Source: Paraphysoderma sedebokerense
Taxonomy: Eukaryota > Blastocladiomycota > Physodermatomycetes > Physodermatales > Physodermataceae
Direction: 5' to 3'
Length of the DNA stretch: 64,000 nt
Assembly: GCA_025602915.1 (NCBI GenBank)
Contig: JAHLJZ010000077.1
Span: 47,822-111,821 of the forward strand
Positions 38,872-51,682 of this stretch are shown piece by piece. Position numbers and translations under genes: made by a program. Position 1 is the stretch's first letter. Each line of letters opens with the position of its first letter. The notes beneath the pieces were generated by a model that was not told where the DNA came from, did no database searches, and was given only the letters and a program-made list of their open reading frames with translations.

Positions 38872-41800
38872 ATGTCTCGTCTCAAATTATTATCAGCATT
38901 GGTACTGCCGTTGTTGGTTTTGATATGCACAGTTGATAACTGGGCAACAGCCCAGAATATACCGTCCCTCACTAGGTTATTGCCTCGAAGTATCCCTGAT
39001 ACTACCGGTTACGTGCTTCTGGAAGGGTCAAACTTCGGAACCAACATAAGTAATATTAATGTCACCTTTACATCGAATAATACCAGCTTCAATCCATGCT
39101 CGTCTTTAGTTTTCGCCTTCCCGGTCGCATATCTAAATTGGTATGTAGATTTCATAAACATTTCTTCATCTCTTATTCGTAGTAATCGGATTTATTTTTT
39201 GCTTTTCCGTGATAAGTTCGTTGAGTATCCCGAATATCTTGGCGAATGAGACGGCATACGACGTTCGCGTTTTAGTTAGGCAGCAATCATCCAATCTGCT
39301 GGTTTTTAATACAGGTGTTCCGAATGCAGCTCCTCAAGTTGCAGATGCAGAATACATACTGTTCAGCACATCATCTATACTTGTCTATCTTCAATCCTGG
39401 GATTTTGACACGAATTCAGAAATGACTTTATTTTTCACAATCACTCTTCCAGCAAACGGATCAATCAATCCTTCGACGAATAACAACAACAGATCTTTAA
39501 GTCTTCCGTCGCGGCAAATACGCTACACAGCTAAATCATATTTTTTTGGAAGAGACTTTTTCCAAATCAAAGGTGAATTAACTGATGGTTCGCAATTTGA
39601 TAAATACGCCAGTCGCGTTACTAATTATCACATATCATGTTAATAGCACTCGACGGATTTAATACTCGTGAGTAGAAACACACTGTTTTAATCAATCTTC
39701 ATCAATATTACTAAAATAGGCGTCAGTTTCTTCCACTGCTACCATCAAAATCTCTGTTCCACTAATTCGAGATCTGCACGCGGAGATAGTACGCCCTATG
39801 ATATTTCCACTTTGTTCCAACAATCGTCCCTGCACGAATGATTCACTAGTCACCATCATAACTCTACCTCGAGGCACCCTTAAACTCTTAAATGGAACCG
39901 ATAATTATGGAATCGACTCTGTCCCGTTCAGTTTCCCAGTTGACGAAGCTATCAGATTTGAATATATTCCGCCAAACGAACTCGACTACATCAAAGCGAG
40001 CATGACATATACCCTTTCGACCGCAGAATTTGACACGACTTTAATGTTTTATGAAGGGCCGTTAGTTTCAAGAGACGTAAGAGTTCGAACCAACGAAAGT
40101 ACAGAAACGCTAATCACTCTTCAATGTAACTTTCCTCTCCGCAATCTACTGATATCCTACTGGTTGCTGCCAACAACGAACAGCTTGAAAGGCAATTTTG
40201 TTCAATTTAACAGCAGTCTAGAATTTCTGAATTCTCAAATGCGGATAAGAAACGGTACTCGGTTTCGGATCAGGGACGACAATGGTCGAATGTATTTCAC
40301 TGCAGATGACAACTATTCTGGGATATTTGAGATGCAATACTTTTGCACTGGTAGAGTAGCAGCTTATTGAAGGTGAACTATTGCGTAATCTAACAATTTC
40401 AATTAGACGGCTTCGGCAGGATTTCACCACCTGCCACACTTACGGTTCTGGTTGATCCTATAATCCGCTGTAACAGCAGAACCACGATAAAAAACTTTGT
40501 CAGTCTAAGCAACCGAGATATAGCACGGGACGGGTATATGAATTATCGGTTCAAACTTAGAGGCGTTTCAAAACTAACTGTTTAAATTCAGAATAACATT
40601 TCGTATCTTGTCGACGCCAGAGGAGGGCTCCTTAGTTCGACCTGCGACAGATAACATTCCGATAAGTGCGGGAGAATCGATAAACGCAACCACATTAAAA
40701 TATATTACAAACATTACTTCGGATAGGTTATTTTCTATGTTCCCAATCTCTGAAAAGCTATCCCCAATGAGAAACTGAACAGTTCCCTTGTTACAGTCTT
40801 CTCGGCGGAGAATTCACTTATGTCGCAGTGAACAACCAATTCAACCTTACCTCCGCCCCATGTACTGTGCGATTTGTCATCTCTTGTGCACCCCTGTATC
40901 TGAATATTTTTCAGCCTTCCATCATTGATTCCTGCATAGAATGCCCTTTTGCTGCTGTTTGTAGGTGGGGTTGCCATTACCTTTTGTATGAAGTTTATAA
41001 GGGAGTCAAGCTAACCGCTGTGTGATAGTTTTAATGGAGAATTTGCACCGTACGCTTCCAAAGGGTAGTTAAGCGTGTTTGGCTTTTTCTGGTTTGCAAT
41101 GGTGAAAATGACATACATTTCGTTCAGATACTGGTACAACCAAGATGAACAGATTTATTTAGCTTGTATTCCGGTATGTAGACTTCACTTCATTTATACG
41201 GCGCAAACTTTTAATCTGGTTACAACTTTTCCGCAGACTTCTGCGTGTCCTGGCGATATCGGTAGAATTTGTGCTGATGGCTATAGGGGAACGCGTATGT
41301 GCCAAGCTTTTCATGACAACAGACTGTACAACCAGTTAAACTACTTTCTTGCAGGGTGTGGCGAATGCGGGGCTAACTACTACAAGTTGAATAATCAGTG
41401 TATACCCTGCAACAGTATTGAACCAGTGTTTATTACTTTGATTGCCGCATGCTTCGTATCCGGCTTTTATTTGTTGTATTTATTTTGGGGTCTGGCAGGA
41501 AAAGCCCAAGGGTAACTCTTGATTTGCTGACAGAGAGCGTACTTAACAGGCTGTCTGACACTTTTTACCAGTCTTGGGATAATTAACATTGCCTGCAACT
41601 TTATTCAAACAACTCTGATACTTCGTAATATTAATATGAATTGGCCCCCGGAAATTCAAGACATCCTCGATTATTTTTCGGTGTTTAATTTCAACCTAGA
41701 GCTCAGTTCGCCTGAATGTTTGGTGCAAGAATACCTCAACTTTAGCTCAAAGATGAAAATGACTCTATTGATTCCTATAGTTCTATTGGGATTTCTCATC

Positions 41801-43199
41801 GCAGCTATGATTCTACGATCGAAGTTTGTAAAACGGGTCATCCAAATAGCGAAGGCTAAATTGTTTCATGGGTTGAAATTTTCAGAGGGTTTGTGGATCC
41901 GAGATCTTCAAGCTTCCTCAAGTATGCCGCGGACAGATGGCAGAGCGAGTGCTATGGAGATTGTGGCACTTTTCAATTCTTCGCTTTCATTAGTCTACAT
42001 TACGGTTGCATCGTATTCATTATCGTAAGTTCTTATATCCATGCCTCCCTTTTGTCCATTTCTGAGACTACAAATCTATAGGTTGTTCGACTGCACAAAA
42101 GAAAGAGACGGTTATTTCTACTTGGGTTAGTTTGCTTTTTTTGAAATGTTTTCACGAAAAATTTTGACTGACATTCTGATGATTGTGATACCTGACCGCA
42201 GATGCGTAAGTGTTAATTTTCCTGCTTGTTGGCAATACGCACCTAGAGAGCTAAATGATTGATTTACAACAATCAAGCGACCCCAGTTTACGATGTTACG
42301 AGGAATGGTGGTACGACGATTTAGATTATGCAGTTGTAGCTATAGCGTAAGTATGTTCAATTGTTAAACTTCATCGGTTGACTATTGACATATCACCTTG
42401 TCAAAGTCTATACGTTATCGGAATTCCTCTCTACTTTGGCATAATACTCTACTTTTCGAGCAACGTTCCCTTTTCTGGACGTTTTTGGGTCAAGTTCAAG
42501 AGATATTGCGCTCTGATTTTCGTCACAGATTCAAGCTACAGAGCAAATGGCAAATGGTTTATGCTTGTCCAAATTTTTCATAAGTTGATGCTTGTGATTG
42601 TTGCCATGTTCTTTTCGCGGTAAGAGTTCAACTCAAACATACAAAGTGGGCGTCATAATAGAAATATTAAAATTTGAAAACAGATACATTTCGTTTCAGA
42701 TAGTCCTTACCGTTTTGACCCTGATGATAACTTTTTTTATGACCTTGAAATACCAGCCTTATACTCATATGAACTTGAATTACTTGGAACTCTATTCTCT
42801 AGGTAGTAATATTGTGATATTGAATTTGGGATTTCTTTTTTATAATAATCAGTGCGTATTCTCGTTCTTAGTCTTACCCCTTATCACGTCTTCTCTGCCT
42901 TGTTATTAATAACAATGAAATGTAATTTTACCTATAGGTTGACACCGACATTGAAGGCTATTGCCATCGACGTTGTACTTGCGGTCATAGCTAGTTTCAT
43001 TCTGGCAGTAGTATTCGCTTCGGCATACGAAATGAAAAACCAATTTCGACGGCTCGTTGCCAAGCAAGTGTCTTCATCGAATCCACAGATTGATAAATCA
43101 GCTGAATCCGATAATTTGACTATGAAGACGGCAAAAATTGGTGACAGAATTCGTAATTTATTCGGCGGTTTTAGCCGGTCGGGCATGAGAACGAGGTAG
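38872..43199 (+). CDS. REC1: IPT/TIG-like ectodomain receptor with multi-pass membrane module
   Basis: Eighteen exons in one frame give 1069 aa: 38872-39140, 39217-39572, 39647-39667, 39727-40350, 40407-40533, 40592-40726, 40797-40964, 41029-41064, 41128-41173, 41237-41294, 41355-41511, 41572-42024, 42082-42125, 42202-42205, 42278-42346, 42407-42619, 42684-42851, 42938-43199. Order: signal peptide (ends ATAQ), IPT/TIG-like domain (GYVLLEGSNFGTNISNINV), cadherin-like beta domain (RYTAKSYFFGRDFFQIK), a second ectodomain (LPRGTLKLLNG to NGRMYFTADDNYSGIFE), then a Cys-rich neck (CIECPFAAVC, ACPGDIGRICADGYRG, CGECGANYYKLNNQCIPC). From residue 630 come about eight membrane segments, with the signature LFDCTKERDGYFYLDADPSL and RCYEEWWY between TM4 and TM5, then VIGIPLYFGIILYFS. 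The basic, Ser-rich C-tail is about 60 residues. Role inferred: surface receptor or channel-like sensor. Confidence 0.87.
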
Positions 43200-44006
43200 A
43201 TTTGAAATCTAATGAATTAGAAGCATGTATCAGAGTGCTACTCCTCCTACGAGCGATAATCTCATGTTCATATATAAGGGAAACTCATTGATATGTATTA
43301 TAAAGTAGATTGCGGAACCTCAGCCATCAGTATTGTCAATACAAGAATACACAACGGAAAAATCTTTTCGCAGCGCATTGAAAACCGTAATTCAAAACAC
43401 GACTCCCCAGCTTCTGATGTCCATTGAGATAGACGACTTTCCATTATTTGACAAACATTGCTCCATCCTGCAGGCACGCATCATTTGTATTGAGTAGAAG
43501 GCATGTTTACTTGATTGATAGCTTAGAATTTTTTCTGTGCTTTTTAACAACCGGAAAACCGGACGAGCCGTTAATTGTGATACTAGGATCTAGAGGTAAT
43601 AAATGCAGCATTCTTCGGATTAAAAATTTTATGTCACGGATTTAAATATGGCGACATTGGCCAACATCTGTGCAATGAATTCGAAGATGTTGACCTGTCT
43701 TGCTAGTCTTTGAGATGGAACCGAACAGTACCGAATAAAAATTTTGGTGATTATCGCTTTGGCTAATTTACGGATGTATTATAAAGATAAATAAATCATA
43801 ATAGCGGTACATAACCTGGAGAAGCCCGAGACTGATTGCTTCCAATTGGTTTTCTAATTTATATTTCGACTACTACATTACCGGCATCTGTTCTCGTCTC
43901 CCACTCGCGTGGACTCGTTTGACTTTTCCTCGCCGTACTTCTGGATTACATGCTTCGGATCCAAACTATCATTATTTCATTACCACGTTAATTCAGACAG
44001 TAGAAT
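43200..44006. promoter_or_regulatory. REC1-LRR2 intergenic region
   Basis: Noncoding AT-rich flank. Nothing assignable beyond general promoter position. Confidence 0.35.
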
Positions 44007-45368
44007 ATGTCATCGAACGAATGTGCCGCGCTTGCTGACTTGCACAACGCCTTAGACCCAGCAGGAGGAATATTGCCAAAATGGTTTATATTTTACAATT
44101 AGGCGAGAGTTAATCTGGCTCAGTTTTTGATTTTTGAATTCAACAATAATTAGGACAACAACTATTCCACCCGGAGGCTTCATCAACGGTAGCTGTTGCG
44201 ACTGGCAATGGGCGATTAACACTCAAGACACTGTCGGTGTTTGGTGCGACTCTACTCGAAACACAGTTACTCACTTGTATGTCCTTAGTTTCACAAGTGC
44301 GCATTTGAATGGCCGCATATATTGACAGATTTCTCTTTTGTTTAGACGATTGGAGGGACTTCGAGACTATGGCTACGGTTTGCAGGGTACTATCCCACCG
44401 GACGCAATCAAAAAATTGACCGGCCTTAGAGCAATGTGGGTACAATGTTTTCGAAAGTGAATTCAAGTTGCTGTGGAAAATATCATGTTTCTAATTTCTT
44501 GATTTTCAGAGAACTAGGGTGGAATCCCATGACCGGCACCATACCACCAGAACTAGGCGGTTTGGCCTCCTTGACCCACATGTACGTTTAACACTTGACA
44601 ATTTCACAAAAGCGAGATACTTTCTAACAAACTACACCTTGCAGCGGCTTGCAATGGAACAGTATTTCTGGTGCCTTACCCTCAGAGGTAGCTGGCTTGA
44701 GAAGCTTGAGATCACTGTATTTAATTCCTTTATGTTATCACATTTGTTCTTTGAATATTGATATCCAGTACTTTCTTACAACTCTTCAAATAGTGAAATT
44801 GACAACAGCAGAATGACTGGACTGCCTAAAAATTTTGGATCATTGAGTGCGCTTTCCTCAACTCATTGTTGGCTAGTCGGCGTCCAAGAGACTTGTCGTC
44901 CAAATCCGTATCCAAGCGCTTGTTCTCGCAACTCCTACAATCTACCGATGAACACTCTTCCTCCTTGCCCTCCATATACGGCGACCACTACTGTCTTCTC
45001 GATTGGCACGGAAACCGCTACAGTTTCTCCCTCTGAATCATTTACGACCCGCTCAATGATGAGTAGCCCGACATCATCAGGGACAATCACTGAAGAGACA
45101 GAGTCGCCAAGTGAGACGCCAGCTACTCCTCGCCAGCAGAGATACACCGTTTTTGGGTCCCTCTTTGGCACAATAGGTACAACAATGATTTCATCTGTCG
45201 AAGTAAGGAGTTGAACTAATAGAAGCTTATAAATCTGCCCGACTTACAGTTGCCCTGATCCTTGCTCTTTCGGTTTTCCGCCGAAGAATCCACCGTCGGT
45301 CGGAGCAGTCTGTTGATCATCTAAAAGTCAATCAGACGTTCGAGGCGAGAAAGAATCTTAGTGGATAA
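44007..45368 (+). CDS. LRR2: leucine-rich-repeat single-pass membrane protein
   Basis: Seven exons (44007-44083, 44154-44276, 44346-44435, 44510-44581, 44645-44716, 44794-45176, 45250-45368) give 311 aa. N-cap: MSSNECAALADLHNALDPAG, then NGSCCDWQWAI and GVWCDSTRNTVTHL. Repeats: GLQGTIPPDAIKKLTGL, MTGTIPPELGGLASLTHM, ISGALPSEVAGLRSLRSL and MTGLPKNFGSLSAL. The C-cap is CWLVGVQETCRPNPYPSACS. A Ser/Thr/Glu stalk precedes the membrane segment (FGSLFGTIVALILALSVF), which is followed by RRRIHRR. The cytoplasmic tail is the longest of the set and ends EARKNLSG. It sits between REC1 and REC2 on the same strand. Exon lengths 1-5 equal those of LRR1. Confidence 0.87.
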
Positions 45369-46090
45369 ACTTCTTGTTGCCAAATTAGTATCCGCGAAGG
45401 TTGCTTTACCGTACATTGTCGCCCGTTCAGATTACCGACACAGGTCGCAGGATGTACATACATCTGGTATGGATGTAACCATTAAATAACAATCACTAGA
45501 TGACAAATGCGGTACTGTGAATAGATGTTAATATCGAACGATCTCTTCATGAATATATCTATTTCGGTATGTGAGAGGGGTTAGGACTTCAGGAGGCGTT
45601 GAAGTTGCTCTACTATTTTGAAATAATCTTAGGAGAAATATATATCTCATTGCTAAATTTCAAATGACCACAACGGATATAAATTTATGTTGATATCGAA
45701 AATGTGAAGTGGAATACGTAACACAGCAATAATGCCGGTGGACTCATTTTTATATATGCTAGTTTCGAACGTCCGCGACTCCGCAACTTCAATTTTCCAG
45801 GGTCCTCTCAGAATTCCAGTAATGTGAAATTAAATGAATGGTCAACACTTAAACTTCAGTGAGACAACAATGGATAAACTAGCTGAAGAGGCAAAAACGC
45901 GTCTCGCACAGTAACAACCTTTCGGATTCTGATGCCACCACCTTTGACAATTGTCGATATATGTAACTATGTTGCGCAAGTTTGAGTACCGTTTGTAACA
46001 TTTCGTAGCATTTTGTGCATTACTTTAATACTCTTCGAGAATATCTGTTGTCATTATCTCTCTTTTACACTGAGGAACAACCTTGCACCA
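45369..46090. promoter_or_regulatory. LRR2-REC2 intergenic region
   Basis: Noncoding, AT-rich, no distinct element recognised. A TTG-initiated frame overlapping the REC2 start is not needed, because the ATG at 46091 heads a good signal peptide. Confidence 0.35.
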
Positions 46091-49000
46091 ATGAGGAAGC
46101 CAAAGCTCCCCTCACCGCTCATGTTAATTGCATTATGCATGATGTTATTCAATGTCTTGCTCAGAAACCCCGGGGTCGCCGCTCAATCAGCACCAGTCCT
46201 CAACAGACTACTCCCTCGATGCATTCCCAGTACGGTAGGCTATGTCCTGCTGGAGGGAAATTATCTTGGAACCAACATGAGCGAAGTAACAGTCACCTTC
46301 TCGTCGGACGGCGACGGCGTCAATGTCGCTCCCTGTACGTCCTTGTTTCTCCCGTTCCCTTCGTACCTAAATTGGTGAGTGCTTTCATTTGGCTGCACTC
46401 TACATCACATGGACTAATGATTTGACTTCATAGCTCATTATCATCGCCGAACGCTCTAAATAATAGCGTTTGGTACAACATATCCGTGTCAGTCGGACAA
46501 AAGGTTTCTAACCGCTTACCATTTCAAACCGGCGTTTCAAATACTGCCCCATACATTCGAGATGCCGAAATCATCGTTATCAATATAGCAATGGTGTACA
46601 TATACTTTCAAACCTGGGAATACGATGAAGTGGCCGAAGCAAAAAAATTCTTGACCATTAAACCACCGCAAAATGGAACCCTTTCACCTTCAGTGCTTTC
46701 TGATTCTACTGGATATAGAGTGTTTTCGCCGGCTTCTGATGGAAGAATGCAGTACTTTCCCGCACCCACCTTTATTGGAAGGGATTCTTTTCAGATTCAA
46801 GGTAACCGTTTCGTAAATTCACAGCATCACTTTTTCTCTTGATGGATTAATGGGTTCCATTATTGCTAATAGCATTAGACGCATTCGATGCTCGTACGTA
46901 TAAGTAGTTGAATCCATTCGGCTTGTAAGAATGCGTATATTGATCTAGTATTTAGCCTCCTTCACAGCTACAATCAACATCTCCATACCGCGAATCCGTA
47001 GTATTCATGCTGAAAAAATCGGCCCCATTCAATTTAACATTTGCTCCAACAATTCCTGTCTTGGCGATAGTTCGGATATAATGATGAAGTCTCTTCCAAG
47101 AGGGAGAGTACGACTCATCAGCGGAACCTCTTCTGTGGAAATTGATTCAGCACCATATGCTGTCGATGTAAATACAGCGACCCGGTTTGAATATATTCCA
47201 CCAGAAGGCGTGGATTACATCAAAACGAGTATGACATATGCCAATATGTCGAGTGACTTTGATACAACGATTCAATTCTATGTGGGCCCTCTGCGTTCAT
47301 ATGACATTCAAGCCCGCACAAATGAAAGCACACGAATTTTGATCACACTCAAATGTGATTTCCCGATAATTAATAATATAAAGCTCACTTACCGTTTGGA
47401 GCCGGAACTTGACGATTCCAAAGGTGTTTTTACTCAGTACAATGACGGCGTCACTATCTTTGACAATGTATCGCCAATTTTAAACGGAACGCGGCTCCGT
47501 TTGAGAGATGAAAATGGTCGAATGTATTTCACCCCCCGGCAGAATTACACAGGGATATTTGAGATAGGATACTCTTGTACTGGTAAGTCTTGAATACAGG
47601 CTCGTTCATATCAATGACAAACCTGAAACCTATATGTTATCAGATCTATACGGGCGTGTTTCACCCACGGCTAAAATTACCATCGCGGTTAAACCGGTCT
47701 TGCAGTGCCGAAATAAAACAGATATCCAAAATGCTTTAACTCTAACGAACAGAAACATTGGTCGCGACAGGTACCATTTTTTGCCTTTTGATGTTCACCG
47801 AGAAATACATCCCTAACCGTCATCTGCAGTATTTCATTCCGATTTCTGTCGACGCCCGATGAAGGAATGTTTCTGCACCCAGGAATGAATAAAACTCCGA
47901 TTATTCAGGGAGATCTGGTGAGCGCAAGCACGGTGCAGTATATCACAAATATTACGGGAGCAAGGTTCATAATGCCCCTTCATCTTTCGGCGTTATTTTT
48001 GTCTCAGAAACTGACAAGTACTATTGCTATAGCATTTTCAGTGGAAATCTCACTTATGCTGCGGTCAACCGGTTTAATGATTCCTCGGAACCTTGCACCG
48101 TTCAATTTGTTATTTCCTGCGCGCCTTTATATCTCAATGTTTTTGATCCGTCCACCGTCAATACATGCATCGAGTGTCCATTTGGAGCGGTGTGCAGGTG
48201 CGTCCAATCAAACTAAAAATTATTCGTGTCCTCCTAAATGTATTTATTAGTTCATCATCAGGTTTAACGGTGACAGACTGCCCCACGCCGCGAAAGGGTA
48301 AGCATGAATTATTGACTTCTCATTTCTTTTTGCACTACTACTACTAACACGTAACGCATGAAGTTATTGGTATAACGAGATTGAAGATATTTACTTAGCG
48401 TGTATTCCGGTGCGTCGAATGTACAGCCTTTGCATGTTATAACAAAGTCTTGACAATTTGCAATCATTGTTAGGCATCAGCTTGCCCTGGCGAAGCAGAC
48501 AAGATTTGTGCTGAGGGATACAAAGGCACACGTACGTACTATGTTGTTCCTGGAGGCAGAGTTTGTTGCAATAAATTTACTTTAATGTTTGAAGGATGTG
48601 GCGAATGCGCAACCAATTTTTACAAATTAAACAACCAATGCGTACCTTGCGGCGAAATCGAAGCTGGTTTTGTTGTTTTAGTTATAGCCTGCCTGGCTTC
48701 CGGTATCTATCTACTCTATATGTTTTGGAATTTGGTGGGAAAAGTTCAAGGGTACGTTAGTCTTGCCTTCTCTCCTCTCCAATATAGCGAGTCAGAGTCA
48801 ACCGACTTAGCTCCTGCTTGATAATTAGGCTCGGTATAGTCAACATCACATGCAACTTCATTCAAACTACATTGATTTTACGTAACATAAACATGAACTG
48901 GCCACCGGAAATTCAAGACATACTCGATTACTTTTCTATCTTTAATTTCAACCTGGAGCTTAGTTCACCGGAATGTTTAGTGCAGGATTATCTTGGATTC

Positions 49001-50523
49001 AGTACCAAAATGAAGTTTGCACTATGCATTCCACTGGTTTTATGCGGATTTCTTATAATCACAATTATTTGTCGAACGGAATTTGTGAATCGAAATGCGC
49101 AAAAACTGAAAGAAAAAATATTCCACACTCTCAACCTTTCGGAGCATTTGTGGATGCGAAAGCTCAAAACCAATTCGAAAACTGTGTCACGAAAGAACCA
49201 AGCCAATAGCGATGCCGACGTCATTATACTGTTTAACGCCTCGTTGTCGTTAGTGTACATCACCGTATCATCCTATTCACTTGCGTAAGTTGCTTATGGT
49301 TCAAGTTTTTGTTTCTCGGCCGCCGATAATTGCTAACGTTCCTGGCATACGCAGATTATTTGATTGTACGAAAGAACGAGATGGATTTTACTATTTGGGT
49401 TTGATTTTACCCTTAACTAGAGATTTTGAATTCCAAAAATTGACCATGAATCAAATGGGTTTCGTTTTTTCAACAGATAGGTTGGTTTACCCATTCTTTC
49501 GCATTAGAGGTCTGATACTAACTTGTGGTTTGATTTAAAATCAGCGACCCTGGCTTACGATGTTATGAGGATTGGTGGTATTCTGATTTGACATATGCAA
49601 TCTTAGCATTGATGTACGGAACCTCCACACTCTTTACTTAGTTTCATTATATTCCTTTTTTAAAGTCTTGTGCGCTTACTGACTTAAAATTTAGATTTTA
49701 CGTCGTCGGGATTCCATGCTACTTCGGCATCATTTTATACTTTTCCCGCAACGATCCCTTTACCGGCCGTTTCTGGATCAGATTAAAAAAGCGTTGTAGC
49801 TTGATCACTCTGAATGATAATAGTTACAAACCAAATCGGAAAGAGTTTACCTTTTTTCAGATTTTTCAAAAATTGGTACTGGTCACAGTTAGCATGTTTT
49901 TCACGCGGTATGATTTACAAGTTGCAAAAGAATTTAAGTCGCATCAAAGATTCTAAACTGATGAACTTTTGAATACAGATATATTTCATTCCAGATAATT
50001 CTTATTGTATACATGTTAATGATTGCGTTTTATGTGACTGCAAAATTTCGACCTTATGTCCATGAATCTCTCAACTACTTGGAACTCTATTCCCTTGGTA
50101 GTAATATCGTGATATTGACGCTCGGATTACTATTCTATAACAATCAGTGCGTAGACCGTTCATACTTAAAGTTACCATTTTCAGCCAATGCTCATGCTCA
50201 CAAATTTTTACTTGTTTGATCTATTCCTTGATCCTTTCAGGTTGACGCCTATATTAAAAGCCGCGGCCATTGATGTTGTTCTGGCCATAATTTTTGGGTT
50301 CATTGTAGCCATGATATTTGTCGCTGGATTTGAATTAAAAATGGAGCTGCAGCGTAACCTATCGATGTGGAAATCTTCGTCTAGTCTGTTACAGGGAACT
50401 GCTCCCGAGGAATTCGCTTCGATACAGAAAACTTCCATGCTGTCTGTTGGGTTGCGGAGCTTTCTGTCGACATCAAAGCAATCCCTTATGGGTTGGCGGA
50501 ATGGCGTGAATAGAAAGAAATAG
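46091..50523 (+). CDS. REC2: IPT/TIG-like ectodomain receptor with multi-pass membrane module
   Basis: Eighteen exons in one frame give 1086 aa: 46091-46374, 46434-46801, 46873-46893, 46956-47582, 47644-47770, 47830-47964, 48033-48197, 48262-48297, 48364-48409, 48474-48531, 48595-48751, 48829-49284, 49355-49398, 49477-49480, 49545-49613, 49695-49907, 49979-50146, 50241-50523. The signal peptide is LMLIALCMMLFNVLL ending VAAQ. The IPT-like domain reads GYVLLEGNYLGTNMSEVTV. Cadherin-like features include FIGRDSFQIQ and NGRMYFTPRQNYTGIFEI. The neck reads CIECPFGAVC and CGECATNFYKLNNQCVPC. The membrane module carries NMNWPPEIQDILDYFSIFNF, LSSPECLVQDY, LFDCTKERDGFYYL-D-S-DPGLRCYEDWWY and FYVVGIPCYFGIILYFS. 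Exons 6, 8-11 and 13-17 have the same lengths as in REC1 and REC3. Some Asn-X-Ser/Thr sites suggest ectodomain glycosylation. Confidence 0.87.
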
Positions 50524-51682
50524 AGGAGCCGGATAAGTAGTACTCGAATTCCGAGACAATAGATCAACATGTTTCAACGTATGAAATGTAATATATGCTG
50601 AAATTATATAGCAAATGACTTAAATTAATGAAATAATGGTATGGTACTGGAGATGAATTAAAATGTATAGCTGCCGGACGACACTTTGATTGCTCATGTT
50701 GACCTCCACTATGAAGAAACTTGCCGCTAGTCAGTGAAGTTCGGCTCACACCACAAAGCAGAACGCCGACAGAAAGACACTGTGAAAGGATAGTAGTGGC
50801 GAATGGTGGTTCTTTGCTAGACACCGTCTTTGCATAATATTAAAGTTCTATAGAATCTACGATCGAGCCCAGAGCTGTGAGAAGATTTCCCTTTTTATGC
50901 CTTCTAACTTAAGCTTGATAAACATATTTGCGGACTGCGGAGTATCGAAGGCGAAGCGGTATCGGAATAGCAATGAATTATGAATAGTTATGCAATTAGT
51001 CCTTCCTGTCTCCCTCATTACATCAGAAGTGTGACCAAGTGTGAGTTGCGACCCCGCACACGCATTGACAAATCCATCACCTATATCGCCAGTCGTAACT
51101 CGAATCAGTCTCGCATCGCGTAATCGCGTAACCGCGTTGCTTGTTGCTAACGTACTTATATATGTCTCTTGCTACTGTCCTACGTTATCCGTACTAATGA
51201 CAGTAAGACATATGAAGCAGTCACTGACGAGATATATGGAGCCCCTTTTATTTGTCAGATATAGCGCCTGCATTCCCGCCAGTTGCCCCTACTATAGTGA
51301 AGCTCCAAATCCTCTTGTCTGAGTCGTTTCAGCTTCACTTATCCTTACCTATCCTGTCATGCTTTTCAGTTGTCACTTGTCAACATAGTTACATGTCGTG
51401 CGGCATGACTTGCATCGCAGAAAGTCAGAGACCTGAGTCTCGACTCTCGACGACAGTCCAGTCGACGCAGTTCGAATTTCGACACCGCTCACAGCCCACA
51501 GGTCAGCTCAAGGTCGACTCCCTGGACTGCAAGTCTCCCATGTTAAGCCGCAGACCATTCAACCGACCCCTCAGTGACCTCACTCCCTTCCAGTTCCGAT
51601 ACGTTTCGTTCCTCTTACAGTTCGATAGTTCTATTTAGTTCGCTTAAGATTCAATTTCCTGTTTAGAAAATAACCATATCAT
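50524..51682. other. REC2-LRR3 intergenic region with a possible LRR exon relic
   Basis: No intact gene. Positions 51039-51054 match 16 bases of LRR1 exon 2 (36938-36953) and read VSCDP in the matching frame, suggesting the remains of a sixth LRR gene. The rest (51060-51640) is GC-richer and shows TCGACT/GTCGAC-type short repeats. Confidence 0.4.
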
